From Prorocentrum cordatum (lineage: Eukaryota; Sar; Dinophyceae; Prorocentrales; Prorocentraceae): a stretch of DNA of 64,000 nt. The stretch spans positions 1 through 64,000 of the forward strand of contig CAUYUJ010003014.1 in assembly GCA_963575745.1 (NCBI GenBank), written 5' to 3'. The notes under the pieces were generated by a model. The model had not been told where the DNA came from and ran no database searches. It was given only the letters and a program-made list of their open reading frames with translations. The translations under genes were made by a program, and so were the position numbers. Shown here one piece after another: positions 11,819-22,319 of this stretch; position 1 is the first letter of the stretch, and every line of letters begins with the position of its first letter.

Positions 11819-12419
11819 TCTGCACACTCGTCCATCCTAAATATGAAATCATCCCATCCCAGGCAGGCCGGTTTCCCCCTCCTGAGGTTCCCTAGTTTTA
11901 AAAAAAAACACTATGCGGTGACATGTCTTGCTCTACCATAGCACTTGTTCACGAATCCCTTGCAAAAAACGGGACGAAGTGCACACGCGCGCGTCGTCGC
12001 GCGCGCATGCCGAACTCCTTCAAAAACCTTCGGTTCCGGAGAGATTTCAAAATTGAATTTCCAAAAATAATACAAAAACATATGGTTTCGCAACACAGAT
12101 TTGCTAAAAAAGCTTACGCGCGAGCTCTTGCGAAATCTTAAGAAAACCATAGGTTTTCCAAGATTTTCAAAAAAATGCTACCAAACGGGCTTCGCGCGCG
12201 CATGTCGAAATCTGCCCAACGGCCTTGCGCGCGTGCCGTCGCGAGAATCCGCTGCAAAAAATGAGACGAAGTGCAGACGCGCGCGTCGTCGCAGGCGTAT
12301 GCCGAAATCCTTCAAAAACCTTTGGTTTCGGAAGGATTTCGAAATCGTGCGTCCAAAAAACATCCAAAAACAAAAGGTTTCGCAACACGGGTTTTCAACA
12401 AAAGTGTGCGGGCGCGCTC

Positions 12420-13072
12420 TTGCGTCGTCGTCGTCGTCGTCCTCCCTCCTCCCTCGTCGTCGTCGCCGTCGCCGTCGTCGTCTTCTGTTTTTCCTCGTCG
12501 TCGTCGTCGTCTTGGCGTCGTCGTCGCTTCCGTCGTCGTTGTCGCCGTGGTCGTCCTTCCTCCCTCGTTGTCTTCGTCGGCGTCTCGTCGTTGTCCCTCC
12601 TATTTCGTCGTCGTCGTCGTCGTCGTCGTGGTCTTCACTCCTCCTCGTCGTTATCCTCCCCCCTCGTCGTCGTCGTCGTCGGAGTCTCGTCGTCGTCCCT
12701 CCTATTTCGTCGCCGTCGTCGCCGTCTTCGTCGTTGTTGTCGTCGTCGTCGTCTTCCCTCCTCCCTCGTCGTTGTCGTCGTCGGCGTCGCCGTCCTTCCT
12801 CCTTCTTCGTCGTTGGCGTCGTCGCCGTCTTCCCTCCTCCATCGTCGTTGTCGTCGTTGTCGCCGTCGTTGTTTTTTCTCCTCCCTCGTCGTCGTCTCCG
12901 TTGGCGACGTCGTCGTCGTCTTCGTCGTCGGCGTCGTTGTCGTCGTCGTCGTCGGTGCCGTCGTCGTCGTTGTCGTCGTCGAAAACACTGGAGACGTCGT
13001 CGGTGTCGTCGCAGTCGGTGTCGGCGGCGCCGTCGTCGTCGATGTCGCTGTCGTCGTCGGCGTCGGTGTCGT
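12420..13072. repeat. Imperfect (GTC)n array
   Basis: GTC-rich trinucleotide array closing satellite U unit 8. The apparent long open frames on both strands are repeat artefacts. Confidence 0.95.
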
Positions 13073-13196
13073 GGCCAAGTGCCATGCGGTACCTACCGTC
13101 ACGGTCTTGTCTGAAGAGGTCTTGCGACCAAGTTGCGGGTGGGAGGGTGGGATGTTTGCACGAGCAGTGGAGAGGGCAGCTTCAAGACGGTCAAGA

Positions 13197-13305
13197 TTAA
13201 TTGCACCACATAGATTGCACCGCGTAAATTGCATCGCGCGAATTACACTTCATAGCTTGCATCGCACACATTGCACCACGTGGAGGGCACCGAATAGACT
13301 ACAAA
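13197..13305. repeat. Short array of TTGCACCGCGTAGA-like words
   Basis: Seven or eight imperfect copies of a ~14-bp word (TTGCACCACATAGA, TTGCACCGCGTAAA, TTGCATCGCGCGAA and similar). The same word forms arrays at 6885-6962, 8215-8278, 9955-10130, 19485-19570 and, in relaxed form, 41190-41420. Confidence 0.8.
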
Positions 13306-14065
13306 AACGTATTGTTTGGGGACCCCGCTGGCTCGGGTATTCACACGAAGCAACACACCAATGCATAAAATTGTCTACAGGGACCCCCTTGCGATGCCTT
13401 CATTGAACTACAACGACCACGCATGGAGCAACCTCGCGGAGGCCGACGGCAGGAACGACGCCGTGGTACATGAAGGGACCCCGGCAGGCAACAGGTCGCC
13501 GCGCGATTGACATCAGCGACGCCCAGGCATCCAATTTGAAGGTGTGTTCGACCGCCAATCGATTGCCTCCGACAGTGGCAAAACGCGCGCGCAGAGTGCG
13601 CTACAGATCGTGTTTCCGTCTACATGGGCCCACAATATTCGTGCGGCTCATCGATCAGGATTTCCACGGCGAGATTTGATGGGCCAACGATATCAAAGCA
13701 GATGTGGAATGCCTAGCTACCTGGACGGCACGGAGCACATCGCCCAATCAACCGACACACACACACACGAAGCATTTCAAGCAGCAAGAACTGACCGAAC
13801 GAGAGTCAAGGCAGCGGTCAAAGCAGCGGTTGCACGATACCTAGCACGGCAAGCAGACCAAGCACATCAAGAGCAGTGGTACTACGTTCTTGGACCCCAC
13901 CATAACGCCGACGACATGCCAGCAATTCCGGCCACGCCGCCACAGCCGCCTCAGCCCAGGTACATGTGCGACCAGGGGTCAGCGACATTTGATTCCCGGC
14001 GGAGCCGGGTGGAATTCCGTGTCCGCCGGCTGACTGATGACTGACAAAACGTCAGGGGACAATTC
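13306..14065 (+). other. Unrecognised segment, possible reverse-transcriptase scrap at 13360-13510
   Basis: Open frames run through this non-repetitive DNA (13316-13510 and 13544-14044 on the plus strand). Around 13380-13415 one frame reads RDPLAMPSLNY, which loosely resembles the motif B region (GDPLAM) of some LINE reverse transcriptases, but no other motif supports this. The 166-codon frame at 13544-14044 has plausible composition until about 13900 and then becomes proline rich. I would not call a gene here. Confidence 0.25.
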
Positions 14066-15188
14066 GGGAGACACATTTCAAACCGCCCGCGGGAGCGCGA
14101 ACCGGCGGCGGCAACCGCAACCCAACCGGGCGACACATTTCAAAGCGCCCGCGGGAGCGCGCAACCGCAACCGCAACCGCAACCGGGCGACACATTTCAA
14201 ATTGCCCGCGGGAGCGCGCAACCGCAACCGCAACCGGGCGACACATTTCAAAGCGCCCGCGGGAGCGCGCAACCGCAACCGCAACCGCAACCGGGCGACA
14301 CATTTCAAAGCGCACGCGGGCGCGCAACCGCAACCGCAACTGGGCGACGCATTTCAAAGCGCCCGCGGGAGCGCGCAACCGCAACCGCAACCGCAACCGG
14401 GCGACACATTTCAAACCGCCCGCGGGCGCGCAACCGCAACCGCAACCGGGCGACGCATTTCAAAGCGCCCGCGGGAGCGCGCAACCGTAACCGCAACCGC
14501 AACCGGGCGACACATTTCAAAGCGCCCGCGGGCGCGCAACCGCAACCGCAACCGGGCGACGCATTTCAAAGCGCCCGCGGGAGCGCGCAACCGCAAAACC
14601 GCAACCCGGCGACACATTTCAAAGCGCCCGCGGAGCGCGCAACCGCAACCGCAACCGCAACCGGGCGACACATTTCAAAGCGCCCGCGGGAGCGCGCAAC
14701 CGCAACCGCAACCGCAACCGGGCGGCACACTTCAAAGCGCCCGCGGGAGCGCGCAACCACAACCGCAACCGGGCGACACATTTCAAAGCGCCCGCGGGCG
14801 CGCAACCGCAACGGCAACTGGGCGACACATTTCAAAGCGCCCGCGGGAGCGCGCAACCGCAACCGCAACCGCAACCGGGCGACACATTTCAAAGCGCCCG
14901 CGGGCGCGCAACCGCAACAACGGGCGACACATTTCAAAGCGCCCGCGGGAGCGCGCAACCGCAACCGCAACCGCAACCGGGCGACACATTTCAAAGCGCC
15001 CGCGGGCGCAACCGCAACCGCAACCGGGCGACACATTTCAAAGCGCCCGCGGGAACCGCAACCGCAACCGCAACCGCACACCGCAGCGCGCAACCGCAAC
15101 CGCAACTGGGCGACACATTTCAAAGCGCCCGCGGGAGCGCGCAACCGCAACCGCAACCGCAACCGGGCGACACATTTCAAAGCGCCCG
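14066..15188. repeat. GC-rich minisatellite, 21 copies of ~50-60 bp
   Basis: The word ACACATTTCAAAGCGCCCGC recurs 21 times between 14066 and 15188, each followed by GGGAGCGCG or GGGCGCG and one to several copies of the hexamer GCAACC. Unit length varies because the number of hexamers varies, so the array is a nested repeat. Variants ACGCATTT and ACACTTC are interspersed. The open frames are artefacts of the repeat. Confidence 0.97.
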
Positions 15189-15200
15189 CGGGAGGGCGCA

Positions 15201-15671
15201 CCCGCAGGGTTTCAAGGGGGTCGATTGCGCGTGCACTTGTGCGTAAGCTGCCCGCGGAAGGTGGCGCGTAGGCGCCTTAATGCGGTCTGCCGCGCGAGCG
15301 GCTTGCGTGATCCACCGCGCAAGGTCGTCGCGCAATCGAGTGCAACCCCCCTTCTGATCGTTTCTCCCTGGGGGGTCAGGCGAGTGGAATTGCCTCAGCC
15401 ACGTCTCGGCCACGCTCGTGGGACTGCCCCCCGCAGGGTTTCAAGGGGGTCGATTGCGCGGGCACTCGCGCGCATGCCGCCCTCGTAAGTTCGCGCGTCT
15501 GCCGCGCGAGCGGCCTGCGTGAGCCACCGCGCAAGGTCGTCGCGCATTCGAGTGCAACCCCCCTTCTGATCGTTTCTCCCGGGGGGGTTCAGGCGAGTGG
15601 AGTTGCCTCAGCCACATTTCGGCCACGCTCGTGGGACTGCCCCCCGCAGGGTTTCAAGGGGGTCGATTGGG
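15201..15671. repeat. Two-copy ~220-bp tandem repeat plus a partial third
   Basis: Copy 1 is 15202-15430 and copy 2 is 15431-15643, each starting CCGCAGGGTTTCAAGGGGG. A 28-bp start of a third copy runs to 15671. Copies share GCGCAAGGTCGTCGCGCA and GGCCACGCTCGTGGGACTGC and differ by scattered substitutions and one ~14-bp length difference. It directly follows the 21-copy minisatellite, whose last unit merges into the first copy. Confidence 0.93.
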
Positions 15672-16224
15672 GGCGGGGGACGACAAGGAGAAGAAGGAGG
15701 AGCCACTGGCGGAGGGCCCGACGACGAGCCCCCGCGTGGCCCGCGGTTCTCCGCCGGGACATTGCAGCGGGGAATCCCTATTCCACGCTGCTGCCCTTGA
15801 TTAGAAGAACGCCTACTACGCACACGTGTGAAAGTACCAAAAAAGCGGTGCACATCCCAGAAGGAGGGCAAGTAAAACGATGTCCAAGCCGCGCCATCAT
15901 GCGCGCTGCCATGGCTGATTTCAGCCGCCCCATTCAACGACGAGGAAACCTGAGAACATCGGGAGAACATGCGCACCGCACAACGTGCCAAAATCAAAGC
16001 AGGCAGACCACCTGATTACGCCCAAGTCCCGGGCTGCAAGACTGGCATGACATCATTGGATTCCGAGAGGCAGACTTAGATGCGCGCCACCCAGCAGACC
16101 ACGACCCATTGGAGGACACGTCCGCTCCGTCCTGCACCTCTACAGTGGCCGCCGACGAGAAGGTGGCCTTCATGAGTAGATGGAACACAGACCTGTGCTC
16201 TCCCGATCCACATCGCCAACGACG
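15672..16224. other. Unrecognised spacer
   Basis: GC-rich, non-repetitive DNA. Short plus-strand open frames occur (for example 15797-16015 and 16109-16486). Their distal part could be the degraded N-terminal side of the methyltransferase-like remnant that follows, but nothing upstream of about 16225 is recognisable. Confidence 0.3.
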
Positions 16225-16680
16225 GAAAGGCTGGCGGCCTGACCATATGGGAGACAATCGACCTCTGGATCAACGAAATGACAGACGGGAAAGTGGTCGC
16301 TATCATGGCTGGCCCACCACGCAAGACCTGGAGTGCAGCAAGGACCCGCGACACCCCAGATGCGAGATACCAGCTGCGACGTCTACGGAGCCGAAATCAA
16401 CCATGGAGGCTGAATTAGTTGAAGGAAACAAGAGATTCACATATCGACGTCGGCAGCCAGCTTTTTACGGACTACAATCCTCATGAGTCACGTCGCATAC
16501 GCAACTGGAATACCCGCCACCATGGAGCACCCAGGTACAGTTCATGACAGCAGCCAAAATCTTCTGCGCCGACCCAACGTGCGAATGGTGTTTTCTGACC
16601 TGTGCATGCTGGAACATATCGCCCGCAAACCGGCGAGTCTGTTGGCGGTTGGAGTAAGAGGACTACTTGCACGTATAGTC
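16225..16680 (+). pseudogene. Remnant of methyltransferase-like domain of dinoflagellate retroelements
   Basis: One frame (16290 phase) reads VVAIMAGPPRKTWSAAR, matching the GPPC-x-TWS-x-AR block seen in retroelement-associated proteins of dinoflagellates that resemble C5 cytosine methyltransferases; it is followed by an LRSRNQPW segment corresponding to the usual PLRS-x-PWGL. The cysteine expected after GPP is arginine here, so the presumed catalytic residue is lost. After a frameshift, the frame starting at 16483 reads PATMEHPGTV and then FSDLCMLEHIARKPASLLAV, matching the later EHP and DQCM-x-KPT blocks. The order and spacing of four blocks make the assignment credible. It is inactive: wrong catalytic residue, frameshift, in-frame stops. 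The assignment is by memory of the family and needs a profile search. Confidence 0.55.
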
Positions 16681-16982
16681 GCCAAGCCTTACCGATGCAG
16701 ATGTATCCACGGTCGTGCTGCGCCACCACCACCACCACCTCGTTCGCCACATCCCTTTTCCCACGAAAGAAAGGCAGAAGAAGGAAGAGGAGGAAGGAGG
16801 AATGGAGGTGGTGGTGTATATTTTTGGCGGCCGCAGTTTTGGTCTGAAGCAAACCAGGCGGTTTACTGCCCGCCAGTACGCAACTTCAGGATCGCACGGT
16901 GCTGCCAGCCAGCGGCGCCAGGGGTCGGGGCGAGGCAGCGGCTGCGTCCGAGGTCTGATGTGCCAGTTGTGCCGAGTGATGC

Positions 16983-17180
16983 CTCCCCTCCCTCATCGTC
17001 GCCCTCATCGTCCCTTTTCGTCTCTGTCGTCGTCGCCGCCCTCGTCGTCCTCGTTTTCTTCCTCGTCCTCCTCGTCTCCCTCCTCCTCCTCGTCCTCCTA
17101 GTCCGCCTTCCTGCCTTGGTCGTCCTCCTCCCTTCACGTCGTCGCCATCGTCGCCTCCTCGCGTCTGCGTCGGCGTATTT
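16983..17180. repeat. TCG/TCC-rich low-complexity tract
   Basis: Pyrimidine-rich trinucleotide mixture (TCG, TCC, CTC) of about 200 bp. Serine-rich frames here are artefacts. Confidence 0.85.
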
Positions 17181-19484
17181 CGACTCGGAGTGCCCGTGGC
17201 GCGGAGCCCCGGCTCGGCGGGGGGACGGCGCAAGAGATAGCCTTCCGGACGTTGGCAGCTTGGGAAGGGCGAGGGGCCCCTCCCATTGCCCCTCTCCCTC
17301 CTCAATTTCCTTCCCCCTCTTCGCCTTCGTCTCCCTCCCCTTCCCCTCAAGGGCCGCGCTGGAGCCCTCCGGCTGCCAGCGGGTCACGCAGGCCGAACCG
17401 GCCCAGCCCGCCTGTTCGCTCTGGCGGCTTGCCTTGCCCTCGGGGCCAGGCCGCCCCAGGGTGGGGGGCTTCGGGGCCCGCCCAGCGTTAGGGCAGTGCC
17501 GCGCCAGCCGCGCCTGCCCGGCCTGCACGGCGTCCACCCCATGCGCCGGCCGGGGATGGGCTTCCAGGGGTTGGGAAGCACGGTCACGCAGGCAGGCGTC
17601 TCCCCCCCAGGGCGCTGGCCCGCCGACCCCGACTGCGTTTGCCTATAATGCGGCCCTTAGGGGCGGCGCTCGCGGTAGGGCGGTCAGCCCAGAGGGGCCT
17701 TTCGCCGCATGAGCAATCCATTGAGCAGGTCCTAGTCCTAGGTCAGGAAGGCTTGTACCTAGACATCTAGGGTAGATGATTTGTGTCACTTCGCGAGCCC
17801 ATTAGCTCTCGAGCCCATTGCGGGGGCATTTTGTTTGCATCCTGGGCCTTGTTCATTTGCAGCTCCGCCGGGCGCAGAAACGTTTCCCCCAGAAATATAT
17901 CCGTACTGATTTACCAAGACGTCGGAGGCCTTGGGCGCCATCTTCTCCGACGCTGCATTATTTTGTGGCGCGGGTCCCTCTCCCACTGGGCTCAGATCCT
18001 TTCCACAGGGACCCCGTTGTCATCCTGGTGATTTCTTGTCGGCCTCCCGGTCCCAGAACCAGTTCTCAGAGCTCGAAGATGACGGGCCCGTGCTGAAGTT
18101 TCGAGGCGTTGGAGGCTTGGATGCGATAGTTTCGCGAAGCGTCGCCGTGGGTCAACTCCGCGCGTGGCCTGAAATGGGCTGGTACCGAACGACCAGCGGC
18201 ATCGGAAGGCCGTGATTGTTCAGGGCCGCGCGATCCACGTTGAGTCACAGCCACGCCGACGTCATCGCGACGTGAATCTGCCGTTCACGCGCGCTGGTCT
18301 GGCGCCTTGGGTCGGGCTTGGTCCGGGCCAGAAGTCGGGGCCAATGTCAGGGGATGATAGGTTGAGGGCTCAGTGCATCGGGCCCAATCGCCCATTCATC
18401 GCCGATGGGGGCCTGCTGGCCCACCCCGCCGAGGAACGTGCGGCTCCGCTATCGGGAGCCTATCGCCGATCTATTGGCCATGTATCTCCTACTCGAAGCT
18501 CGATGTGTCCACTCCTGAGATGGGCCCCCCATGGATCGGTCCCCTTCGAGACTCCCATGGCCCGAGGGGCCCGAGGAGGCCGAGTCGCCAAGTAATTCGA
18601 CATTGCTCAGTGGCCCCCTCGTCTGCCCTGCCTCACGGCCAAGGATTTCGCCGTTCTCTGCCGATTTCTGGCAACTTCACCTCGTAGCATTTCGGTGCGA
18701 AGCCTATCAAACTGGCGTCCTGCTTTCTCTGCCTTCCTACTTCATGCTTCTACCTACTTCTTCCGACGGGCAGTAACGCACATGCTGTTTTTTTGTTATG
18801 TTGCGATTCCCTGCGCCGTTAAGCGCATGGCTGCTGCCTGCCCGCGTGCTCAAACGCCCAGGGCGTGACAAGGGGAGGGGCCCTCGATACGATGGCAGAG
18901 GCCTGCTCAGAAACCCTCCTGACGTCGTGGGGGCCCCCGATCTTTTCCACGAGAAAGGATCGGGGCCAGATGTCCGATCCGCGTCGGGTCGCGGTGACGA
19001 GAACGCCCCGGGAAGGCCCATACTGTCAGAATGAAAGCGACGCGTTGGAGGGCCGCCCCGTTCCCAGCGCCGGCAGCAGGAGAACCTCCGCACGTTGTCC
19101 CTGATCCAGCAGAACGGTACCAAGATGTTCCCGCTGATGTTCGGACGGCCAGGGGGGAGTGTCGCGCGCGTGCGGGCGCAGGCATCGGATGGTGCCAGAG
19201 GTGGCCCTGGCGCTGCGTGACTCAAGCTACTCCAGGGAGGCCCACAGGACCCCAGGGGTAGATCGGCACCGATATGTTCCCGCTGTTGTTCGGACGACCA
19301 GAGGGGGAGTGGTACTCGCGCGTGGTAGCGCATGCGGGAGGGGGTGGTCCTGCTTTCCAGACCTCGAGTGTAACGCATTGAACAAAAACATACACTCGCC
19401 ACTTTGCCGCCCGTTGCCGCCTCCTTGCCGCCTCGTGCAATTGGTGGGTCTAGCGAGGTTTCGCCACGTTGCCGCTTCGTTGCC
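17181..19484. other. Long unrecognised GC-rich segment
   Basis: No known domain seen in any frame. A 148-bp period duplication is present at 19125-19330: the block ATGTTCCCGCTGATGTTCGG recurs in variant form at 19273. Both copies, read on the minus strand, resemble a further block near 17880-17930. A 259-codon minus-strand frame (18737-19516) spans this duplication and has no recognisable motif. I treat it as non-coding. Confidence 0.4.
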
Positions 19485-19619
19485 GCCTTTAGCTTGTACC
19501 ACGATTTCCGCGCCACGTAGCTTCTACATCGTAGCTTGCACCAAATAGCTGCTTAGCTTGCACCACATGGCTTTTATATCCTGACTGCAGCATCTCTAAC
19601 GGCTTGGGTTCCAAGCTGA

Positions 19620-20050
19620 ACGCGAGAGATTAGCAGGAGGGGGTCCAGGAACAGGAAAACAAGCAGCAGAACCAGACGGGCGGGTCGGGCGGGCGGGCCC
19701 TAACAGTATGGCCGGGCGGGAAGGGCGAGCCCAGACAGCTGGGTCGAACGGGCGGTGTCGCTCGAGAGCCAGTTCGGCATGATTCGTGAGGACGTCTCGA
19801 GCGATAGTGCAATTCCCAAGAATACCGAAGGACATCCATAGCGATAGGGTGCTTCCTGAGTGTCAAGTGCGCGGCGTTTGAAGCAATGGCGAGGAAGTCC
19901 CGCACGCTTGCGCGACTTCTGGATTTCTAGCAAGAAAGTCCCAGGTGGAAGTGCGATTCTTCAACACATCGTGAGGAAATAACAGACGGGAACCGTTGTC
20001 ATTGTCCGTAGTTCGGCGGTCAGGGGCCCATTGTGAAAAGCAGGTTGCGG
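19620..20050. repeat. Dispersed repeat R, copy 1 (distal part)
   Basis: Shares, in the same order as the copies at 20090-20510 and 23325-23900, a GCGGGCGGG-rich block, GGGTCGAACGGGCGG, a run of short hairpin words, GAGGAAGTCCCGC and a closing GGCCATTG-like block. Identity is moderate; the copies are clearly related but decayed. Confidence 0.7.
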
Positions 20051-20089
20051 GCCCAGGGAGGGGCACTTCACTTGACAAGAACTGGGCGG

Positions 20090-20510
20090 GCAACGGATAG
20101 GGGTCAACCGTTTTGGTTTAGAAGAAGTGAGAACTCAACCACGCCAGCACTCATTTCATGTTTGCTCGCTCTCACTAACTCGGGCGTCATTCAACGTGTC
20201 TACCCCAAACCCTCGATACTCCCGTGGGGATGCATCTTGCTTACCTGCGACGCGCGGCTGGCACAGTCCCTCAAAAAGGGGGAAGGACGAGGAGGGAAGG
20301 GACAATGGGGACGGAGACGCATGGAGCACGAGAGGGATTTGCAGGAGGGGGGATATGGGAGAGGAAAACATACGGCAAAAACGTACGGGCGGGCCGGGCG
20401 GGCGGACCCAGATGGCTGGGTCGAGCGGGCGGGTCGGTGGAACTAGGTTTGCATGAATCGTGGGGAAGTCGTGAACGATAGAACGATTCCACCCAAACCG
20501 TAATGAATTG
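20090..20510. repeat. Dispersed repeat R, copy 2
   Basis: Starts with GAGAACTCAACCACGCC and contains AAACCCTCGATACTCC, a G/A-rich block and GGGTCGAGCGGGCGGGTCGG. The start corresponds to 23325-23460 and to a partial start near 23960-24010; the end corresponds to 19690-19830 and 23630-23680. Confidence 0.7.
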
Positions 20511-20699
20511 TTGACGCTTCGCGAATCCCCACTAGCCCTAATTAGTCTCTGCGTAGCCCGCTTGGGCCTGGCTCGCCGCTGGCGCGCTCGCCCGCGGCAG
20601 CCGCCGACTAAAAAAGAATCCCCACCAGCCCATTCAGAAACGATGCCCAGAGGAATTGCCTCGATCAGGGAAGTGGGCAGCACACAGAGGAAGCCATTA

Positions 20700-21045
20700 T
20701 GAGACATCTTGGGATATCTGGAGCCATCTTGGAGGTCATTTTGGGCTCTTCCAGGCGCTCCTAGAGTCATCTCAATCAGTGCCCCCCCCAAGAGGCCAAC
20801 ATGTCGCTGAAACCTCAGTGAAATCAATGATTTGGCATTCTCGCCGAGGCCTCTTGGAGCATCTCGGGTGCCTCTGGGGGGTCTCTTGGGGCCTCTTGGA
20901 GGTCTCTTGGGAGCCTCTTGGGGGCATCCTGGGGGCCTCTTGGGGCTTCATGGCCACCTCTTGGGGCCATCTTGGGGCCATCTTGGGGCACCCTTGGGAG
21001 CTTTGGGGGCCATCTTTGGGCCATCTTGGGCGAGATCGATCACAG
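20700..21045. repeat. Imperfect ~12-bp minisatellite (GGGGCCATCTTG/GGGGCCTCTTGG)
   Basis: More than twenty imperfect repeats of words such as GGGGCCATCTTG, GGGGCCTCTTGG and GGAGGTCTCTTGG. Reading frames over it encode Trp/Gly/Leu-rich or, on the minus strand, Pro/Arg/Lys-rich peptides produced by the repeat. Confidence 0.9.
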
Positions 21046-21164
21046 GGGGGGGTGCTAATTAGGCCCCCCCTTCAGGAGACCAAAATGGGGCCAAAACCAT
21101 AGTAAAACCAATGATTGTGGCTTCCTCGCCGAGGCCGTTTCGGACGTTCCGACGACTCGCGGAA

Positions 21165-21380
21165 CCCCTTGGAGGGGGTAGGGGGAGGGGTAACTCCCTC
21201 CCCGATGGGACCAGAGGGCTGGTGGGATCCCAGTGCGGGGGCGTGATTGTCGAGTGCCGAGGGCGCGGCGTCTCAACAATTGGCGAGGAAGTCCCACGCG
21301 AGAGCGCGATATATTGGAACTGTTCAAGGAAGGCCCTCGCGAGAGTGCGATCCGCTTCCGTGAGCAAGCACGAATGTGCA
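21165..21380. repeat. Dispersed repeat R, partial copy
   Basis: Contains GTCGAGTGCCGAGGGCGCGGC, GGCGAGGAAGTCCCACGCG and two short GNRA-loop hairpin words (near 21298 and 21345). These match the hairpin part of the copies at 19.9 kb and 23.7 kb; the GCGGGCGGG part is missing. Confidence 0.6.
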
Positions 21381-21459
21381 TTCTTGTTTTGACCGACGTT
21401 TGTGGCCATTTGGGTTCAGGCGCTCGACCTCTTCTGACTACCAGTTGGGCGTTGCAGCT

Positions 21460-22310
21460 GGCCTTTGGGCCTGCGGCGTGCGCCTTGGACGCCGCGCCGC
21501 GGCGGAACGAGAAGTTCATCCTCCCTGACGCCCATCACGCCGTCGCGCAGGAGGATTGTTGAGGGGGCCGACGGGGAGGCGGGCCAACAGAGCGCTCCAT
21601 ATGACCCTCCTGGACGGGAATCAGGCCGCCAGGCGGAGGACCGCGGAGGGAGGTCTAGTGCGCGCGGCAATGCTCCATGCGACCTTTCGGGACGAGAGCC
21701 GGGCCGCCAAGCCGCCAGAGTTTCGAAGAAAACTTACGAGGATATTCTAAAGGGCGAGCGCATGGTAGATGCCGCTGGCTTCAAGATCGTCTTCTGCGGA
21801 GATAACCACATCATGTACATGTGCCCGCGCTGCAAGACGCCCCCCCCGAGGCCCGAGAGCGCGCGCGCGCGCTGCGCGGCGCCGACGCAGGCGAGCGAGC
21901 CAGGGGGCGCCACCGCGGGAGGCCGTTGGAGGCGCGCGAGCAGGAGGCGCGGCCGCAGGTGGTCAGGGAAGGGCACCGACGCGCGGGGGCACCGCGTCAT
22001 CGCGAAAGGCGGCAAGGAAATGGCCAGCGACAGGGGGGCAAGGCAAATCGAGACGCCCCAGGGGTTTCAGTTAAGAGGGCCAGACGGAGTTGGTGAACTT
22101 CGGCCACGGGGCCCCGGAGCAGCATGGCACCCTGGCTCCCCTGAGGTCGGCCGCGCTGGCGTCCGTCATCAGCGCCAGCAGAGGGGAGATATCAGACTGG
22201 GCGGCCTGCTGGACAAGGAGCTCGGCGCAGTCGCAGACGCCGTCGACGCCAGCATCGACGGGGCCCCCATAAAAGGGCCCACCTAGCGCGCGGAAAGACT
22301 CCGAGGGCGC
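21460..22310 (+). pseudogene. Unidentified degraded coding segment, copy 1
   Basis: A 273-codon plus-strand frame (21465-22286) contains VDAAGFKIVFCGDNHIMYMC around 21766-21825, which looks like real protein with a C-x2-C pair following, then an Arg/Gly-rich stretch. From about 22020 the nucleotide sequence is collinear with 22679-22910: ATGGCCAGCGACAGGGGGGC versus ATGGCCGGCGACGAGGGGGC, and GAGCTCGGCGCAGTCGC in both about 201 bp further. The two segments are therefore a duplication with a period of about 660 bp. The protein family is not recognised and frames shift between conserved blocks, so no function is proposed. Confidence 0.45.
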
Positions 22311-22319
22311 TCTCAGAGA

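Larger units (their letters stand above)
2121..13195 (+). repeat. Satellite U: eight tandem diverged long units
   Basis: The same ordered set of landmarks recurs eight times in one orientation. The landmarks are: a GAGAATAGACTCTACCCCCC-type block; a 'GCACCATCCCAGG..GGCCGGC' block followed by a C-run; 'GAATCCCTTGCAA' leading into 'GGACGAAGTGC' and alternating GC; 'GCATGCCGAAATCCTTC..GAAGGATTTC'; a 'GGTTTCGCAACACGG' block; 'AAAAGCTTGCGCGCG' with 'CTTGCGAAATCTTAAG'; and a final variable part. Units begin near 2121, 3521, 4700, 6031, 6975, 8281, 10141 and 11707. Units 1, 7 and 8 repeat the GCATGCCGAAATC part twice and end in a GTC array (type A). Units 2 to 6 end in a different GC-rich segment (type B). 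Divergence between units is high, so the array is old. Confidence 0.9.
11707..13195 (+). repeat. Satellite U unit 8 (type A, GTC array)
   Basis: Begins with GAGAATAGACTCTACCCCCC. A TA microsatellite interrupts it at 11768-11815. It carries the best-preserved hairpin region (about 12303-12350), a GTC array at 12420-13072 and the closing TTTGCACGAGCAGTGG segment near 13155. Confidence 0.88.

Noticed and set aside
14066-15188. CRISPR-like regular direct repeats
   Set aside because: Repeats are contiguous, the material between cores is itself repetitive (GCAACC hexamers), there are no unique spacers and no cas genes, and the setting is eukaryotic.
18737-19516. 259-codon minus-strand frame as a gene
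   Set aside because: It spans a 148-bp non-coding duplication, has no recognisable motif, and frames of this length are common by chance at this GC content.
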